DNA from: Alphaproteobacteria bacterium
GTDB taxonomy: Bacteria > Pseudomonadota > Alphaproteobacteria > Micavibrionales > Micavibrionaceae
Assembly: GCA_029880245.1 (NCBI GenBank)
Contig: JAOUOR010000014.1
Location: 1-36,777 of the forward strand
Direction: 5' to 3'
DNA length: 36,777 bases
In this document: in pieces, positions 1 through 9,488 of the stretch
Layout: each line of letters opens with the position of its first letter
Numbering within the stretch: position 1 is the first letter of the stretch
Notes under the pieces: generated by a model
Told to the model about the DNA's origin: nothing
Databases searched by the model: none
Seen by the model: only the letters and a program-made list of their open reading frames with translations
Made by a program: the position numbers and the translations under genes

Positions 1-459
1 GGGTAGGTTTTTTAAATCAGGAAAACTGGCTTTGGCATTTTCCAGTAAGTCTGTAGTAATCATATTTGGTGTAGCGATGGTTTCAAAACTACTGGCGCCT
101 TTGACCCTGTCATGGGCGGGTGCGGCAATAAGGTCTAGAAACGGTGCTTTAACTCTGGGGTTTTGGAGGTGGACCGTAAATGTTTGCCCCTGACTTTGCT
201 TTTTGATGTATCGTGCTGCCGCGATAGCTTTGCGTCCATTTGTAATAAGTATATCCGGCCATGGGGGTTCTAGCGCAGGTACAAAACTGTTTTGTGTTTC
301 AAAACCTAAATAGGGACATAATGTTTTCCATGGCTGTTTTAGTGAAATTTGTTTTATGTCAGGAATGATGCCAAGGTCCTGTGCGACACCTTTACAAGGA
401 TTTTCTGTGCCAATGAGGCCTTCGGTTAGAATCCAGATTGTCTTTTGTTTAAGTGCCAT
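1..459 (-). CDS. ELM1-like (DUF1022) protein, 5' part only
   Basis: This is the first 153 codons of a minus-strand gene that runs off the left edge of the window. It reads MALKQKTIWILTEGLIGTEN at the start, then GRKAIAAARYIKK, VHLQNPR and FDLI-like/APAHD segments. That order (a GRK..IAAARYI motif, then a V-LQ-PR motif, then a P-HD motif) is the pattern of the 'mitochondrial fission ELM1' family (DUF1022) common in alphaproteobacteria. The family is glycosyltransferase-like in sequence and its role in bacteria is not settled. There is no signal peptide, so it is probably cytoplasmic or peripheral to the membrane. It is transcribed away from the Lrp-type gene, and the 178-bp gap between them should hold both promoters. 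The family call is from motif recognition only. Confidence 0.72.
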   Translation of the reverse strand, partial: MALKQKTIWILTEGLIGTENPCKGVAQDLGIIPDIKQISLKQPWKTLCPYLGFETQNSFVPALEPPWPDILITNGRKAIAAARYIKKQSQGQTFTVHLQNPRVKAPFLDLIAAPAHDRVKGASSFETIATPNMITTDLLENAKASFPDLKNLP

Positions 460-587
460 TTCTCTTAATTTTGAACATAAGATTTAACAGGATATTATAA
501 AAAATACTTGCATTTTATGTGGGGCATACTTATATAGTGCCGCAGTTTGTGCAAGCAATAAATAAGAAAATGACTATATAAGTTGCG

Positions 588-616
588 TTGACTGTTTATT
601 CTTGTTTTTCTAATTA
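588..616 (+). promoter_or_regulatory. possible promoter of the Lrp/AsnC gene
   Basis: A TTGACT -35-like element at 588-593 is followed after 17 bp by TAATTA at 611-616, about 20 bp before the start codon at 638. The -35 is good and the -10 poor. Lrp-type regulators often control their own promoter, and the A/T-rich gap would suit that, but no clear palindrome was found. Confidence 0.3.
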
Positions 617-637
617 GGCGGAAAAAAAATAATTAAA

Positions 638-1108
638 ATGAAACGAACAAGACTTGATAAAATAGATAAAAAAATCCTCGATATTCTGCAAAATAATGGA
701 CGTATTACAAACGTAGAGCTGGCGCGGCTGGTTGGTATTTCCGCGCCACCATGTCTTAGGCGGGTCCGTGCTCTTGAAGAGTCAGGTTATATTCAGGGGT
801 ATCATGCAAAGCTCAACAGTACAGCTTTGGGCTATGGGGTCACGGTTTTTGCAATGGTCAGGCTGTCGTCCCAAGCTGAAAAAGATCTGAAGGATTTTGA
901 AAGCCGCCTTTCCAAAATGAGTTTGGTGCGTGAATGCTATATGCTGGCAGGTGAAGTTGATTTTATTCTGAAAATTGTTGCAAAAAGCTGGGATGAGTAT
1001 CAAGACTTTCTAACGAATGAATTGACGAGTGCACCAAATGTGACGTCTGTAAAATCATCTCTTGCTATGCGCTCTGCCAAGCAGCTTCCGGGTGTTCCAG
1101 TAGATTAG
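638..1108 (+). CDS. Lrp/AsnC family transcriptional regulator
   Basis: This 156-residue protein has the two-domain plan of Lrp/AsnC regulators. An N-terminal winged helix-turn-helix (about residues 6-60, with RITNVELARLVGIS as the recognition region and APPCLRRVRALEESGYI after it) precedes a C-terminal RAM/ligand-binding domain (about 66-145). Its length is normal for the family. Such proteins form octamers or higher assemblies, bind amino acids and regulate amino-acid or nutrient genes; the effector here cannot be read from sequence. It lies alone on the plus strand, divergent from the ELM1-like gene and converging with the esterase, whose stop overlaps its last codons by 4 bp (1105-1108). 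Confidence 0.9.
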   Translation: MKRTRLDKIDKKILDILQNNGRITNVELARLVGISAPPCLRRVRALEESGYIQGYHAKLNSTALGYGVTVFAMVRLSSQAEKDLKDFESRLSKMSLVRECYMLAGEVDFILKIVAKSWDEYQDFLTNELTSAPNVTSVKSSLAMRSAKQLPGVPVD

Positions 1109-1905
1109 TTCTGATCAATAGTCTTGAATTTATTATATTCAAGGAAGTGATGGATTTGTCCCATTACCTTTGGGTTAAACATCATAAATGAATGGGTGGC
1201 TTGTACAACAATATGATCGGTCATGCCCTCGATCTTTGTGCGCTCTACGGGCACAATGCCGTCATGTTCACCTGGCAAAACCCAAGGGGCGAGAGGGTTT
1301 ATTGACATGTTTCCTGCAATTACACCGAGCGGATAAGTAATGTCTTTGTCGATATGTGTGTAATCTGTTCGCAGTTGTTGTCCTGCCGGTCCGTAAATAT
1401 GTTTGAAAAGCGGCGCAATAATTTTTGTTTCAGAAAGAAAGTCGGCAAATTCACTGCCTGTATTAGGCGGCCCTAACATAACGACTTTGCCAAGATTCTC
1501 GGGCTTATGAATAGTTATATAATAGCGTGCAATCAGGCTGCCCATTGAGTGGGTAACAAAATGCAGTTCCTTGTTTTCCAAACAATGATCTGTAGTCTGA
1601 ATTTTCTCATGGATAAAATTTGTGAGTTCTTCAAGGCTCTGCTGACGAGAGGGATAGAGGATATTGAGCGTATCGTAACCCTTACCTTCCAGATATTTGG
1701 TAATCGGATACATGTCCATTTTGCTGCGCAAAATACCATGCAATAAAATTACGGTTTCACCTTTTTTCTCAGGCATGTCTCTTAGTCCTATATGTTTCTT
1801 CACTGATGTACAGTTGCTCAAGGTCATGCAAAGCACGATCAGAATAAGCTTTTTTCTTATCTTTCCCTTTTTTCCTTTTGCGCTTTCCATTGGGTAATAT
1901 TGCAT
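1105..1905 (-). CDS. alpha/beta-hydrolase lipoprotein (lipase/esterase-like)
   Basis: The product is about 266 residues, a predicted lipoprotein with an alpha/beta-hydrolase fold. A basic n-region ([10 protein letters not shown]) and hydrophobic stretch ([10 protein letters not shown]) end in the lipobox LSNC, with Cys32 as lipidation site. The oxyanion-loop motif LLHG is at 54-57, the nucleophile elbow THSMG puts Ser120 in place (Thr replaces the usual first Gly), and Asp215 (PGEHDG) and His238 (ATHSF) could complete the triad. It resembles PGAP1/lipase-like hydrolases; the substrate is unknown. I chose ATG at 1905 because AAAGGA lies 8 nt upstream; a TTG at 1941 gives a worse signal peptide. 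Any start that keeps the signal peptide lies inside trmFO. Confidence 0.8.
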   Translation of the reverse strand: MQYYPMESAKGKKGKIRKKLILIVLCMTLSNCTSVKKHIGLRDMPEKKGETVILLHGILRSKMDMYPITKYLEGKGYDTLNILYPSRQQSLEELTNFIHEKIQTTDHCLENKELHFVTHSMGSLIARYYITIHKPENLGKVVMLGPPNTGSEFADFLSETKIIAPLFKHIYGPAGQQLRTDYTHIDKDITYPLGVIAGNMSINPLAPWVLPGEHDGIVPVERTKIEGMTDHIVVQATHSFMMFNPKVMGQIHHFLEYNKFKTIDQN

Positions 1906-3187
1906 AGGATTTATCCTTTCCCAAAGGAGGAAAGAGACCAAAATTGATGTTCATTGGTTGAAAGGTTTCGGCGCGTGCGCCGCCTGTGATGTGACCTATT
2001 AACGATCCAATTGCAGTAGTTTCAGGTGGTCTTTTAGGCTCAAGGCCAAGTGCGTCGCATGCGGCAAAGCGACCCGCAATTAGTCCAATTGATGCGCTTT
2101 CGACGTATCCTTCGCACCCTGTAATTTGTCCGGCGAACCTGATGTGGGGTTTTGTTTTAAGACGGAGCGTTTCGTCTAAAAGAATGGGTGAGTTTATAAA
2201 GGTATTTCTATGTAATCCGCCAAGTCTTGCAAATTCTGCGTTTTCAAGGCCGGGGATCATTCGCAGGACTTTAACCTGATCGCCGTATTTCATTTTGGTT
2301 TGAAAGCCTACGATATTATAAAGCGTCGCAAGGGCATTATCCTGACGCAGTTGCACAACGGCATAAGGTGGCTCATCGCTATAGGGGTTGGTCAGTCCAA
2401 CGGGCTTCATTGGACCAAAGCGCAAAGTCTCTTTTCCGCGTGACGCAGCGACTTCAATAGGCATGCACCCTTCAAAATAGGGAGTGTCTTTCTCCCAGTC
2501 TTTAAACTCGGCATATTGTGCAGATAAAAGTGCATCAATGAAATCTTCATATTGCGTTTTTGTCATCGGACAGTTGAGGTAATCTTTTCCTGTGCCGGAT
2601 GGTCCGGCTTTGTCGTAACGGGATTGAAACCATGCAATGTCCATATTGATGCTCTCGGCGTGAACAATAGGGGCTATGGCATCGAAAAAGGCCAGAGTAT
2701 CTTCTCCGGTTTCTGCGCGTATGGCCTGAGCCAGAGGATCAGAGGTTAAAGGGCCTGTAGCAATAATAACCTGACCCCACGAGGCATCGGGAAGCTCTGT
2801 AATTTCACTGTAATCTATAGTGATTAAAGGGTGGTTTTGTAGGGCTTTGGTTACGTTTTCTGCAAATATATCACGGTCCACAGCAAGAGCGCCTCCGGCG
2901 GGCACTGCGGCTTTATCGCCCTGCTCCATAATCAGGGAATCCAATAAGCGCATTTCGGCATGTAGCAAGCCTACCGCGTTATGCTCTGCATCATCGGAAC
3001 GAAAAGAGTTGGAGCATACAAGTTCGGCGCAATAGCCTGTTTGATGGGCATTGGTTTGCTTTTGTGGGCGCATTTCGTGAAGGATAACAGGAACCCCCAT
3101 CTGAGCGGCTTGCCATGCGGCTTCGCTGCCTGCTAAACCTGCGCCGATAACGTGGATCGGTTTAATATCTTTATTATTTTTTTGCAT
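1769..3187 (-). CDS. trmFO: methylenetetrahydrofolate-tRNA-(uracil-5-)-methyltransferase TrmFO
   Basis: TrmFO forms 5-methyluridine at position 54 of the tRNA T-loop, using methylenetetrahydrofolate as carbon donor and FAD/NAD(P)H as reductant. The 472-residue protein begins with a dinucleotide-binding motif ([12 protein letters not shown], residues 14-25), then [14 protein letters not shown] and AELVCSNSF (Cys58), both signatures of the family. [20 protein letters not shown] near residue 360 is the GidA/TrmFO C-terminal FAD contact. The tail carries an unusual Lys/Arg-rich run ([13 protein letters not shown]) before the last 30 residues. No strong Shine-Dalgarno site is seen. It lies 39 bp downstream of the Y-family polymerase on the same strand, so it may share that transcript. 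Confidence 0.95.
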   Translation of the reverse strand: MQKNNKDIKPIHVIGAGLAGSEAAWQAAQMGVPVILHEMRPQKQTNAHQTGYCAELVCSNSFRSDDAEHNAVGLLHAEMRLLDSLIMEQGDKAAVPAGGALAVDRDIFAENVTKALQNHPLITIDYSEITELPDASWGQVIIATGPLTSDPLAQAIRAETGEDTLAFFDAIAPIVHAESINMDIAWFQSRYDKAGPSGTGKDYLNCPMTKTQYEDFIDALLSAQYAEFKDWEKDTPYFEGCMPIEVAASRGKETLRFGPMKPVGLTNPYSDEPPYAVVQLRQDNALATLYNIVGFQTKMKYGDQVKVLRMIPGLENAEFARLGGLHRNTFINSPILLDETLRLKTKPHIRFAGQITGCEGYVESASIGLIAGRFAACDALGLEPKRPPETTAIGSLIGHITGGARAETFQPMNINFGLFPPLGKDKSYAILPNGKRKRKKGKDKKKAYSDRALHDLEQLYISEETYRTKRHA

Positions 3188-3226
3188 GGCATGGTTTCTA
3201 GCAGAAAATACAATTCAAGGAAACAT

Positions 3227-4519
3227 TTATTCACTCCAGAATTCCTCTATGTCCGGTACGCGGCTAAAGGCGATTTTTGTGCCTATATCGCCGGAATTTG
3301 TCTTGGGCGGCAGACCGAGAGTGACAACATCGCTTTTGTATTTATTCTGGAGTTTCTTCATAGCCGCAAAAAGATTTTGTTCTCTTAACGCCTTTTTGCA
3401 GGATGAGTCATTTATATTGTGCAGGAATAGATCTTTGGTTGAGTCTTCTTTGTGCGTTAATCCGTGCAGGGAAATAGAGATTTTTTTGAATTTGAGCATT
3501 GTGATGTTACTGCAGTTTTTGTGCAAATCAAGGCGCATCATGTTCCAGATATCATCAAGCTGTTCGAGCAAAAAGAAAATGTTGTCTGTAGCATAAATAT
3601 TTATTCCCTTATTCCACCGTCCAACATTTTTTATGTGCGCAGAAAAATATAAATGCTGCGCAATTAATGTGTGATTATGTAGTCTATAAACGGCCTTTAG
3701 AAGAAGTTGTCTCGCCATATGCTGCGCAGAATTGTAATCCCGTTTTTCAGGATCCAGAACGCGGCTATGTCCAATCATAGACGGCTTGGTTTCAGGAGGT
3801 TCGAAATCATATCCATGCAGCCAGTACCAAAGGCGCTCCCCTTGAACATTGTTCCAGATTTTTCTGGCGTGTTTGGGGTCAGTATTCCAAAGATCTTTCA
3901 TAGTGTAGATACCGGATTTATTCAGGCGTTTATGCATATTAAAGCCTATGCCGGGAATATCGGTGAGGTTTAAACCTAAAAGCGGGCCGGGGAGGTCTTC
4001 TTGGCTGATGAACGTCAAACCGTCCGGTTTTTTCATATCACAGGCAATTTTTGCTAGTAATGAATTGGGGGCAACGCCGATTGAGCATTTAATATGGCTT
4101 CCGATGTTTTGTTGTATCCCTGTCTTTATTTTTGTTGCGATAATTTGTGCAGACTCTATGTTTCGTTTAGAAGGGGGAAGGCGGCTGGATAGCTCATCAA
4201 TAGAGCATATTTTATTGATTGGAATATGTTTGCCCACTTCTTCTATGATGCGGTTATGATATTCGACATAAGGTCTGTGCTGCGCAACAACGCAGTGTAA
4301 ATTCGGGCACATTTTTTTTGCCTCGCCGATCATTGTGCCTGTTTTAATGCCGTAAGCTTTTGCTTCGTAAGAGGCAGCTATGGCGCATGTATAATCTGTA
4401 TCGGCCGGTACGACAGCAACCGGTTTACCCCGCAGGGCAGGATTTTCCTGTTGCTCGACACTGGCGAAATAACTGTTCAGATCGAGAAAGAGCCATTTGA
4501 TACCGGAGTCCTTGTTCAT
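3227..4519 (-). CDS. Y-family DNA polymerase (DinB/UmuC-like)
   Basis: This is a 430-residue translesion polymerase. The first catalytic motif LFLDLNSYFASVEQ holds Asp13, and CSIDEL holds the Asp108-Glu109 pair, so all three metal ligands appear intact although the usual SIDEA is SIDEL. A helix-hairpin-helix segment (LTDIPGIGFNMHKRL, about 185-200) and a little-finger region follow. Near the end, REQNLFAAMKKLQNKYKSD and AFSRVP resemble UmuC-type tails; QNLF could bind the beta clamp. It could be called DinB or UmuC, and I cannot separate the two from sequence alone. A LexA-type box lies about 50 bp upstream, which fits SOS induction. trmFO follows on the same strand. Confidence 0.88.
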   Translation of the reverse strand: MNKDSGIKWLFLDLNSYFASVEQQENPALRGKPVAVVPADTDYTCAIAASYEAKAYGIKTGTMIGEAKKMCPNLHCVVAQHRPYVEYHNRIIEEVGKHIPINKICSIDELSSRLPPSKRNIESAQIIATKIKTGIQQNIGSHIKCSIGVAPNSLLAKIACDMKKPDGLTFISQEDLPGPLLGLNLTDIPGIGFNMHKRLNKSGIYTMKDLWNTDPKHARKIWNNVQGERLWYWLHGYDFEPPETKPSMIGHSRVLDPEKRDYNSAQHMARQLLLKAVYRLHNHTLIAQHLYFSAHIKNVGRWNKGINIYATDNIFFLLEQLDDIWNMMRLDLHKNCSNITMLKFKKISISLHGLTHKEDSTKDLFLHNINDSSCKKALREQNLFAAMKKLQNKYKSDVVTLGLPPKTNSGDIGTKIAFSRVPDIEEFWSE

Positions 4520-4553
4520 GGGGTTTTGCCTTTATTAATGATGCGTGTTACAG

Positions 4554-4585
4554 ACATAAACACAAACAAAGAACATATCAAGAAC
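4554..4585 (-). promoter_or_regulatory. LexA (SOS) operator and promoter of the Y-family polymerase gene
   Basis: GAAC-ATATCAA-GAAC at 4571-4585 reads on the minus strand as GTTC-TTGATAT-GTTC, an exact match to the alphaproteobacterial LexA consensus GTTC-N7-GTTC. The spacer and box overlap a possible -35 (TTGATA, 4581-4576), with TTATGT as -10 after 16 bp (4559-4554). LexA bound here would block polymerase. The start codon of the polymerase gene is at 4519. Confidence 0.75.
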
Positions 4586-4600
4586 AATTGTGGTAAGAGC

Positions 4601-4630
4601 TTGCTATTATTAAAGAAAAACTGCTATAAT
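4601..4630 (+). promoter_or_regulatory. extended -10 promoter of the TerB-like gene
   Basis: A perfect TATAAT at 4625-4630 is preceded by TGC, forming an extended -10. TTGCTA at 4601-4606 is a fair -35 with an 18-bp spacer. It lies 35 bp before the start of the TerB-like gene and back to back with the SOS-type promoter. Confidence 0.6.
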
Positions 4631-4665
4631 TTTGAGACTTTTATTATGAATAAAGGGCTTGAAAG

Positions 4666-5151
4666 ATGGATCAAGGTGTAACGGATAGTCAGTTTTTTAT
4701 GTGGCGGACGTTATTTGCTGTGGCGCATGCCGATAATGTTGTTACTTCCGAGGAAATCGGGTTTATGGCGCATATTCTGGAGGATATCGAGTTTTCCGAT
4801 GCTCAGGTTAATATCCTGAAAGAGGATGTTATGGTGGCTCAGGACCCTGTCTTGATGTTCAAGGGGATTACGGAATATAAGGACCGTGTTAAATTTTTCG
4901 AGTTTGCGCGGGATTTGGTTTGGGTTGATGGTGATTTTGCTTCCGAAGAGCAGGGTGTCATGATTAAACTGGGCGAGATTCATAACAAGGAAGCTGATTA
5001 TGATAAAATTATGGGGCATACAGCTTTAGAGTTTGAGGATGAAGAGTTTTCGTTCAATAATGACCTGTCTTCACAGTCAAAGCCCGGAGATATAAGCGGC
5101 ATTATTTCAAATTTCGGGCGTCGTTTTGTGGCATGGTTCGACGGAAAGTAA
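4666..5151 (+). CDS. TerB-like protein
   Basis: The 161-residue protein resembles the tellurite-resistance TerB fold, an all-helical domain with two acidic metal-binding repeats. Here these look like AHADNVVTSEEIGFM (about 21-35) and VWVDGDFASEEQGVM (about 85-100), each a D-rich loop followed by T/S-x-E-E at the start of a helix. The remaining 50 residues are acidic and Ser-rich. No signal peptide or membrane segment is present. TerB domains occur in stress, phage-defence and membrane-associated systems and also alone, as here, where no ter genes are nearby. Its function cannot be assigned. It stands alone between the SOS-type promoter region and a tRNA gene. Confidence 0.7.
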   Translation: MDQGVTDSQFFMWRTLFAVAHADNVVTSEEIGFMAHILEDIEFSDAQVNILKEDVMVAQDPVLMFKGITEYKDRVKFFEFARDLVWVDGDFASEEQGVMIKLGEIHNKEADYDKIMGHTALEFEDEEFSFNNDLSSQSKPGDISGIISNFGRRFVAWFDGK

Positions 5152-5221
5152 GCGGAAACTTCAAAAAAACTAAAACATATCTTGCCAAATAGCATACAAG
5201 GACTTAGTTAATAGAGCGGAT

Positions 5222-5299
5222 CGGAACGTAGCGCAGCCTGGTTAGCGCACTAAGCTGGGGGCTTAGGGGTCGGAGGTTCAAATCCTCTCGTTCCGACCA
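5222..5299 (+). tRNA. tRNA-Pro (anticodon GGG)
   Basis: The complete cloverleaf can be drawn. The acceptor CGGAACG (5222-5228) pairs with CGTTCCG, the D-arm stem is GCGC/GCGC, and the anticodon stem CTAAG/CTTAG encloses loop CTGGGGG with anticodon GGG. The T-arm is GGAGG-TTCAAAT-CCTCT. The CCA end (5297-5299) is encoded. The total is 78 nt. It reads CCC and CCU proline codons. No integrase or duplicated 3' end is seen nearby. Confidence 0.96.
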
Positions 5300-5417
5300 T
5301 TTCTTTTAATCCTTATATAATTTCCGCACATTGTATCTATGAATTCAATAACAAAATGCTGGATTGTGTTTTTAAACATGATAAACTTCGTTGCCTTAAA
5401 TTTCAGGAGATTCATAG

Positions 5418-6866
5418 ATGTCTGACGTCCCGTCACCAAATTTCAAGCCGTTTGCCAAAAGTAAGAAAAAGCGAAATATTCCTGTTCAGATTGTGCAGGA
5501 AAGTAAATTTCCGGATTGGTTGGCCAAGCAAGACAAAGCATTGCAGGCTTTGTGTGCTGAGCGTGGATTTAAAGCAAAATCCGGGAAGGGGCTTGTGCAT
5601 GTTGACAAAGACGGTAAGGCGCAGAGAATTTATTTTGGTATCAATGATTCTGTGAGCTATACAGATGGCGCTTTAATCTGTGAATTTATTGAAGGCTATT
5701 TTTCTGAAGAACTTTTGGAGACTATTAGTTTTTCTTTTGAAGTGAAATCTCCCTGTAAGATTTCCGAGCCAATATTTGAAAGGCTTTATATTGGATTTGG
5801 GCTGTGTTGCTATAGCTTCACAAAATATAAGAAAAAAAAGGCAACGACCAAGCCAAAACTAGTTCTGGACAAAGATTTTAAAATCAATACAAAACGAATT
5901 GAAACTATTGTCTCTTCTATATGTTTGGTGAGGGATCTTGTTAATATTCCTGCCAATGAGATGCATCCGCAGGCGCTTGAAAAAGTTGCCAAAGCCTTGG
6001 CGGATGAGCATAAGGCTGTATTTAAGAGTGTCGTAGATAACGATTTGATAAAGAAGAATTTCCCTCTTATTTATACAGTTGGAAAAGCAAGTGAAAACCG
6101 TCCACGCCTTATTGAGATTAACTGGGGTAAGAAAACCCATCCGAAAATCACCCTTGTGGGGAAGGGGGTTTGCTTTGATACAGGAGGGCTGGATATTAAG
6201 CCCTCTCAATTAATGTTGACGATGAAAAAGGATATGGGCGGGGCGGCTCATGTTCTTGCTCTGGCGCATTTGATTATAGCTTTGAAGTTACCGGTGAATT
6301 TGCAGGTTTTGGTGCCGGCTGTAGAAAATTCGATTTCTGGAAACGCTTTTAGGTCCTCGGATATTTTGAAATCCCGTAAGGGGCTAACTATTGAGGTTGG
6401 CAATACAGATGCAGAAGGACGACTTATTCTTGCCGATGCGCTTACTTATGCTTGTGAAGGAAAGCCAGAGATTATCATTGATTATGCAACACTTACCGGC
6501 TCTGCGCGCATAGCTGTAGGGTATGATTTGCCGGCTTTATTTTCAAATCGTGATGAGACTCTTGATGAGGTGCGGAATATATCGAAAATGGCCGGTGATC
6601 CTGTATGGCCTTTGCCTTTATGGCAACCCTATAAAAAGGATCTGGATAGTTCTATTGCCGATATTAGCAGTACAGGAGGCAAAGCAGGTGCGAGTACGGC
6701 GGCTTTGTTCATGCAAAGTTTTATTGATAATGCAATTGAATGGATTCATATGGATGTTTATGCGTGGGAGCAAAACGGTAAGCCCGGACGGCCAAAAGGT
6801 GGTGCGGATACAGGATTGCTTGCAATTTTTGCCTTTTTGGAAAAACGTTATGGGCAGAAACAATAA
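5418..6866 (+). CDS. M17 family leucyl aminopeptidase
   Basis: This two-zinc (or manganese) exopeptidase removes N-terminal residues from peptides in the cytoplasm. The catalytic half carries all the family residues: Lys249 and Asp254 in VGKGVCFDTGG, Lys261 in the next strand, Asp272, and Asp331, Glu333 and Arg335 in the signature NTDAEGRL. The N-terminal 160 residues match the family only loosely and contain basic patches (KSKKKR, KYKKKKATTK). At 482 residues the length is normal. A GGAG site 8 nt before ATG supports the start. It follows tRNA-Pro and precedes fdxA. It could be a second, PepB-like paralogue rather than the main PepA. Confidence 0.93.
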   Translation: MSDVPSPNFKPFAKSKKKRNIPVQIVQESKFPDWLAKQDKALQALCAERGFKAKSGKGLVHVDKDGKAQRIYFGINDSVSYTDGALICEFIEGYFSEELLETISFSFEVKSPCKISEPIFERLYIGFGLCCYSFTKYKKKKATTKPKLVLDKDFKINTKRIETIVSSICLVRDLVNIPANEMHPQALEKVAKALADEHKAVFKSVVDNDLIKKNFPLIYTVGKASENRPRLIEINWGKKTHPKITLVGKGVCFDTGGLDIKPSQLMLTMKKDMGGAAHVLALAHLIIALKLPVNLQVLVPAVENSISGNAFRSSDILKSRKGLTIEVGNTDAEGRLILADALTYACEGKPEIIIDYATLTGSARIAVGYDLPALFSNRDETLDEVRNISKMAGDPVWPLPLWQPYKKDLDSSIADISSTGGKAGASTAALFMQSFIDNAIEWIHMDVYAWEQNGKPGRPKGGADTGLLAIFAFLEKRYGQKQ

Positions 6867-6936
6867 AATAAGGATTGCCAATAGAATGGCGTCTTATTAA
6901 TTTGAACCTCATTAATAGCTAGGAGTAGTAATAAAG

Positions 6937-7275
6937 ATGACTTTTGTCGTGACTGAAGCATGCATAAGATGCAAATATACGGATTGCGTAGAAGTTTGCC
7001 CGGTTGATTGTTTTTATGAAGGTGAAAATATGCTTGTTATTCATCCGGATGAGTGTATTGATTGTGGTGTATGTGAACCGGAATGTCCTATTGAGGCAAT
7101 TTTGCCCGATACGGATAGCAAGGCGGATGAGTGGCTTGAAGTAAACCGTAAATATGCGGAAGAATGGCCCAATATAACGGTTAAGAAGGATCCGATGCCT
7201 GAAGCTGAGGAATTAAAGAATAAGCCGAATAAATATAAGCAATATTTTAGTCCTGAAGCCGGAGAAGGTGACTAA
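6937..7275 (+). CDS. fdxA: 7Fe ferredoxin (3Fe-4S / 4Fe-4S)
   Basis: The 112-residue protein is a small cytoplasmic electron carrier of the FdxA type. Cysteines at 9, 12, 17, 21 and 25 ([17 protein letters not shown]) and at 40, 43, 46 and 50 ([12 protein letters not shown]) provide ligands for one 3Fe-4S and one 4Fe-4S cluster. The C-terminal 50-residue helical tail ([17 protein letters not shown]) is typical of alphaproteobacterial FdxA. A clear GGAG site precedes the ATG. It is followed 27 bp later by cysK, with a possible partner reductase gene at 8365-9408 on the other strand. Confidence 0.95.
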   Translation: MTFVVTEACIRCKYTDCVEVCPVDCFYEGENMLVIHPDECIDCGVCEPECPIEAILPDTDSKADEWLEVNRKYAEEWPNITVKKDPMPEAEELKNKPNKYKQYFSPEAGEGD

Positions 7276-7302
7276 TCAGTTCGTTTAAAAAGGAGAAAAA
7301 AG

Positions 7303-8310
7303 ATGAGCTTTACTGCAATAAAGACTGAAGAGCCGAACCCGTTGAAGCCTGATGCCGAATGTCGGGGCCATATCTATGACTCTATTCTTGATACGATTGG
7401 GGCCACGCCATTGGTTCGCGTCTCCAAGTTTATGGAAAAATATAAGCTGGAGGCAGAGATTTTGGCAAAGCTGGAATTTTTCAATCCAATTGCTTCTGTT
7501 AAGGATCGTATCGGCTTTGCAATGATAGAGGCTGCTGAGCGTGATGGTTTGATTACACCGGGAAAGACTGTTCTGATTGAGCCTACATCAGGCAATACAG
7601 GGATTGCGCTTGCTTTTGTCGCGGCTAATAAGGGGTATCGCTTGATACTGACTATGCCGGAAAGTATGTCTATTGAGCGTAGAAAAATGCTGAGATTTTA
7701 TGGAGCAGAGTTGGTGCTTACACCTAAAGAAAAAGGCATGAATGGCGCTATAGCCAAGGCGCAGGAACTACTTGAGGAACATAAGGATTCCTTTATGCCG
7801 GGTCAGTTCAAGAATAAGGCTAATCCCCAGATTCACGGTGAAACCACGGCTGAGGAAATCTGGATTGATACGGATGGGAAATGCGATATTCTGGTTTCCG
7901 GTGTTGGAACCGGTGGAACGCTTACAGGAGTTTCCCAGGTGCTTAAAGCCCGAAAGCCTGAGTTTAAAACCTATGCCGTAGAACCAGAAGAAAGCCCAAT
8001 TCTCTCAGGTGGCCAGCCTTCACCACATAAAATTCAGGGGATTGGAGCAGGTTTTGTGCCGGAGATATTAGATACTAGCCTGATTGATGAGCCTATTAAG
8101 GTTAGTAGCGATGTGGCTCTGGAGACTGCGCGTGAAATTGCAAGGCTTGAAGGTATTCCTTGCGGTATTTCTTCCGGTGCGGCTTTTGCGGCTGCTAAAG
8201 AAGTGGCTTTGAAGCCGGAGAATAAAGGTAAGCAGATTATAGCAATTATCCCGTCTTTTGCAGAACGTTATATCTCTACGGCACTGTTTGATGGTTTGGA
8301 CGAAGATTAA
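7303..8310 (+). CDS. cysK: cysteine synthase A (O-acetylserine sulfhydrylase)
   Basis: This PLP enzyme makes L-cysteine from O-acetylserine and sulfide. The fold-type II signature is complete: Lys67 in NPIASVKDR forms the Schiff base, SGNTG (96-100) holds the substrate and GVGTGGT binds the phosphate. The sequence is 335 residues, slightly longer than the usual 310-320 owing to an N-terminal extension of about 20 residues ([20 protein letters not shown]). A strong AAGGAG site supports the start. It may be co-transcribed with fdxA and ends at the terminator at 8340-8367. CysK can also bind other partners, which is not visible here. Confidence 0.95.
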   Translation: MSFTAIKTEEPNPLKPDAECRGHIYDSILDTIGATPLVRVSKFMEKYKLEAEILAKLEFFNPIASVKDRIGFAMIEAAERDGLITPGKTVLIEPTSGNTGIALAFVAANKGYRLILTMPESMSIERRKMLRFYGAELVLTPKEKGMNGAIAKAQELLEEHKDSFMPGQFKNKANPQIHGETTAEEIWIDTDGKCDILVSGVGTGGTLTGVSQVLKARKPEFKTYAVEPEESPILSGGQPSPHKIQGIGAGFVPEILDTSLIDEPIKVSSDVALETAREIARLEGIPCGISSGAAFAAAKEVALKPENKGKQIIAIIPSFAERYISTALFDGLDED

Positions 8311-8339
8311 ATTTCGTCATAATATTTAGGAGAATTGTT

Positions 8340-8364
8340 AAAACGCCCCTTTATCGGGGCGTTT

Positions 8365-8367
<3 letters not shown>
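8340..8367. terminator. bidirectional rho-independent terminator (cysK / ferredoxin reductase)
   Basis: A 10-bp stem (8340-8349 with 8356-8365, core ACGCCCC/GGGGCGT) has a 6-nt loop. It is flanked by A's on the left and T's on the right, so it can work on both strands. cysK ends 30 bp upstream on the plus strand, and the stop codon of the minus-strand reductase (8365-8367) lies at the edge of the stem. Confidence 0.88.
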
Positions 8368-9417
<1,050 letters not shown>

Positions 9418-9488
9418 TCATGTTTGGTTGTTTTGTTTCCAAAGTGATAGGATAAGATACTTGTCAAGTAAAGACACTTTTAGCGATT

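Noticed and set aside
571-590. A short match to the right arm of the 31256-31360 repeat (ATGACTATA with nearby A-rich DNA).
   Set aside because: Only about 9 bases match and there is no partner arm nearby, so chance is likely.
1906-1941. A TTG start for the esterase at 1941.
   Set aside because: It would add a hydrophobic stretch that spoils the lipoprotein signal and lacks a Shine-Dalgarno site; ATG at 1905 has AAAGGA.
5222-5299. The tRNA-Pro gene as an integration site for a mobile element.
   Set aside because: No integrase and no repeated 3' end of the tRNA are seen; the next gene is an ordinary aminopeptidase.
6867-6898. A nested hairpin after the aminopeptidase gene (AATAAG/CTTATT around GCCA/TGGC).
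   Set aside because: It is mostly A/T pairs, is interrupted and has no T run; a terminator cannot be supported.
9462-9467. A perfect minus-strand TTGACA upstream of the ferredoxin reductase gene.
   Set aside because: No acceptable -10 lies 16-18 bp downstream, so a promoter is not supported.
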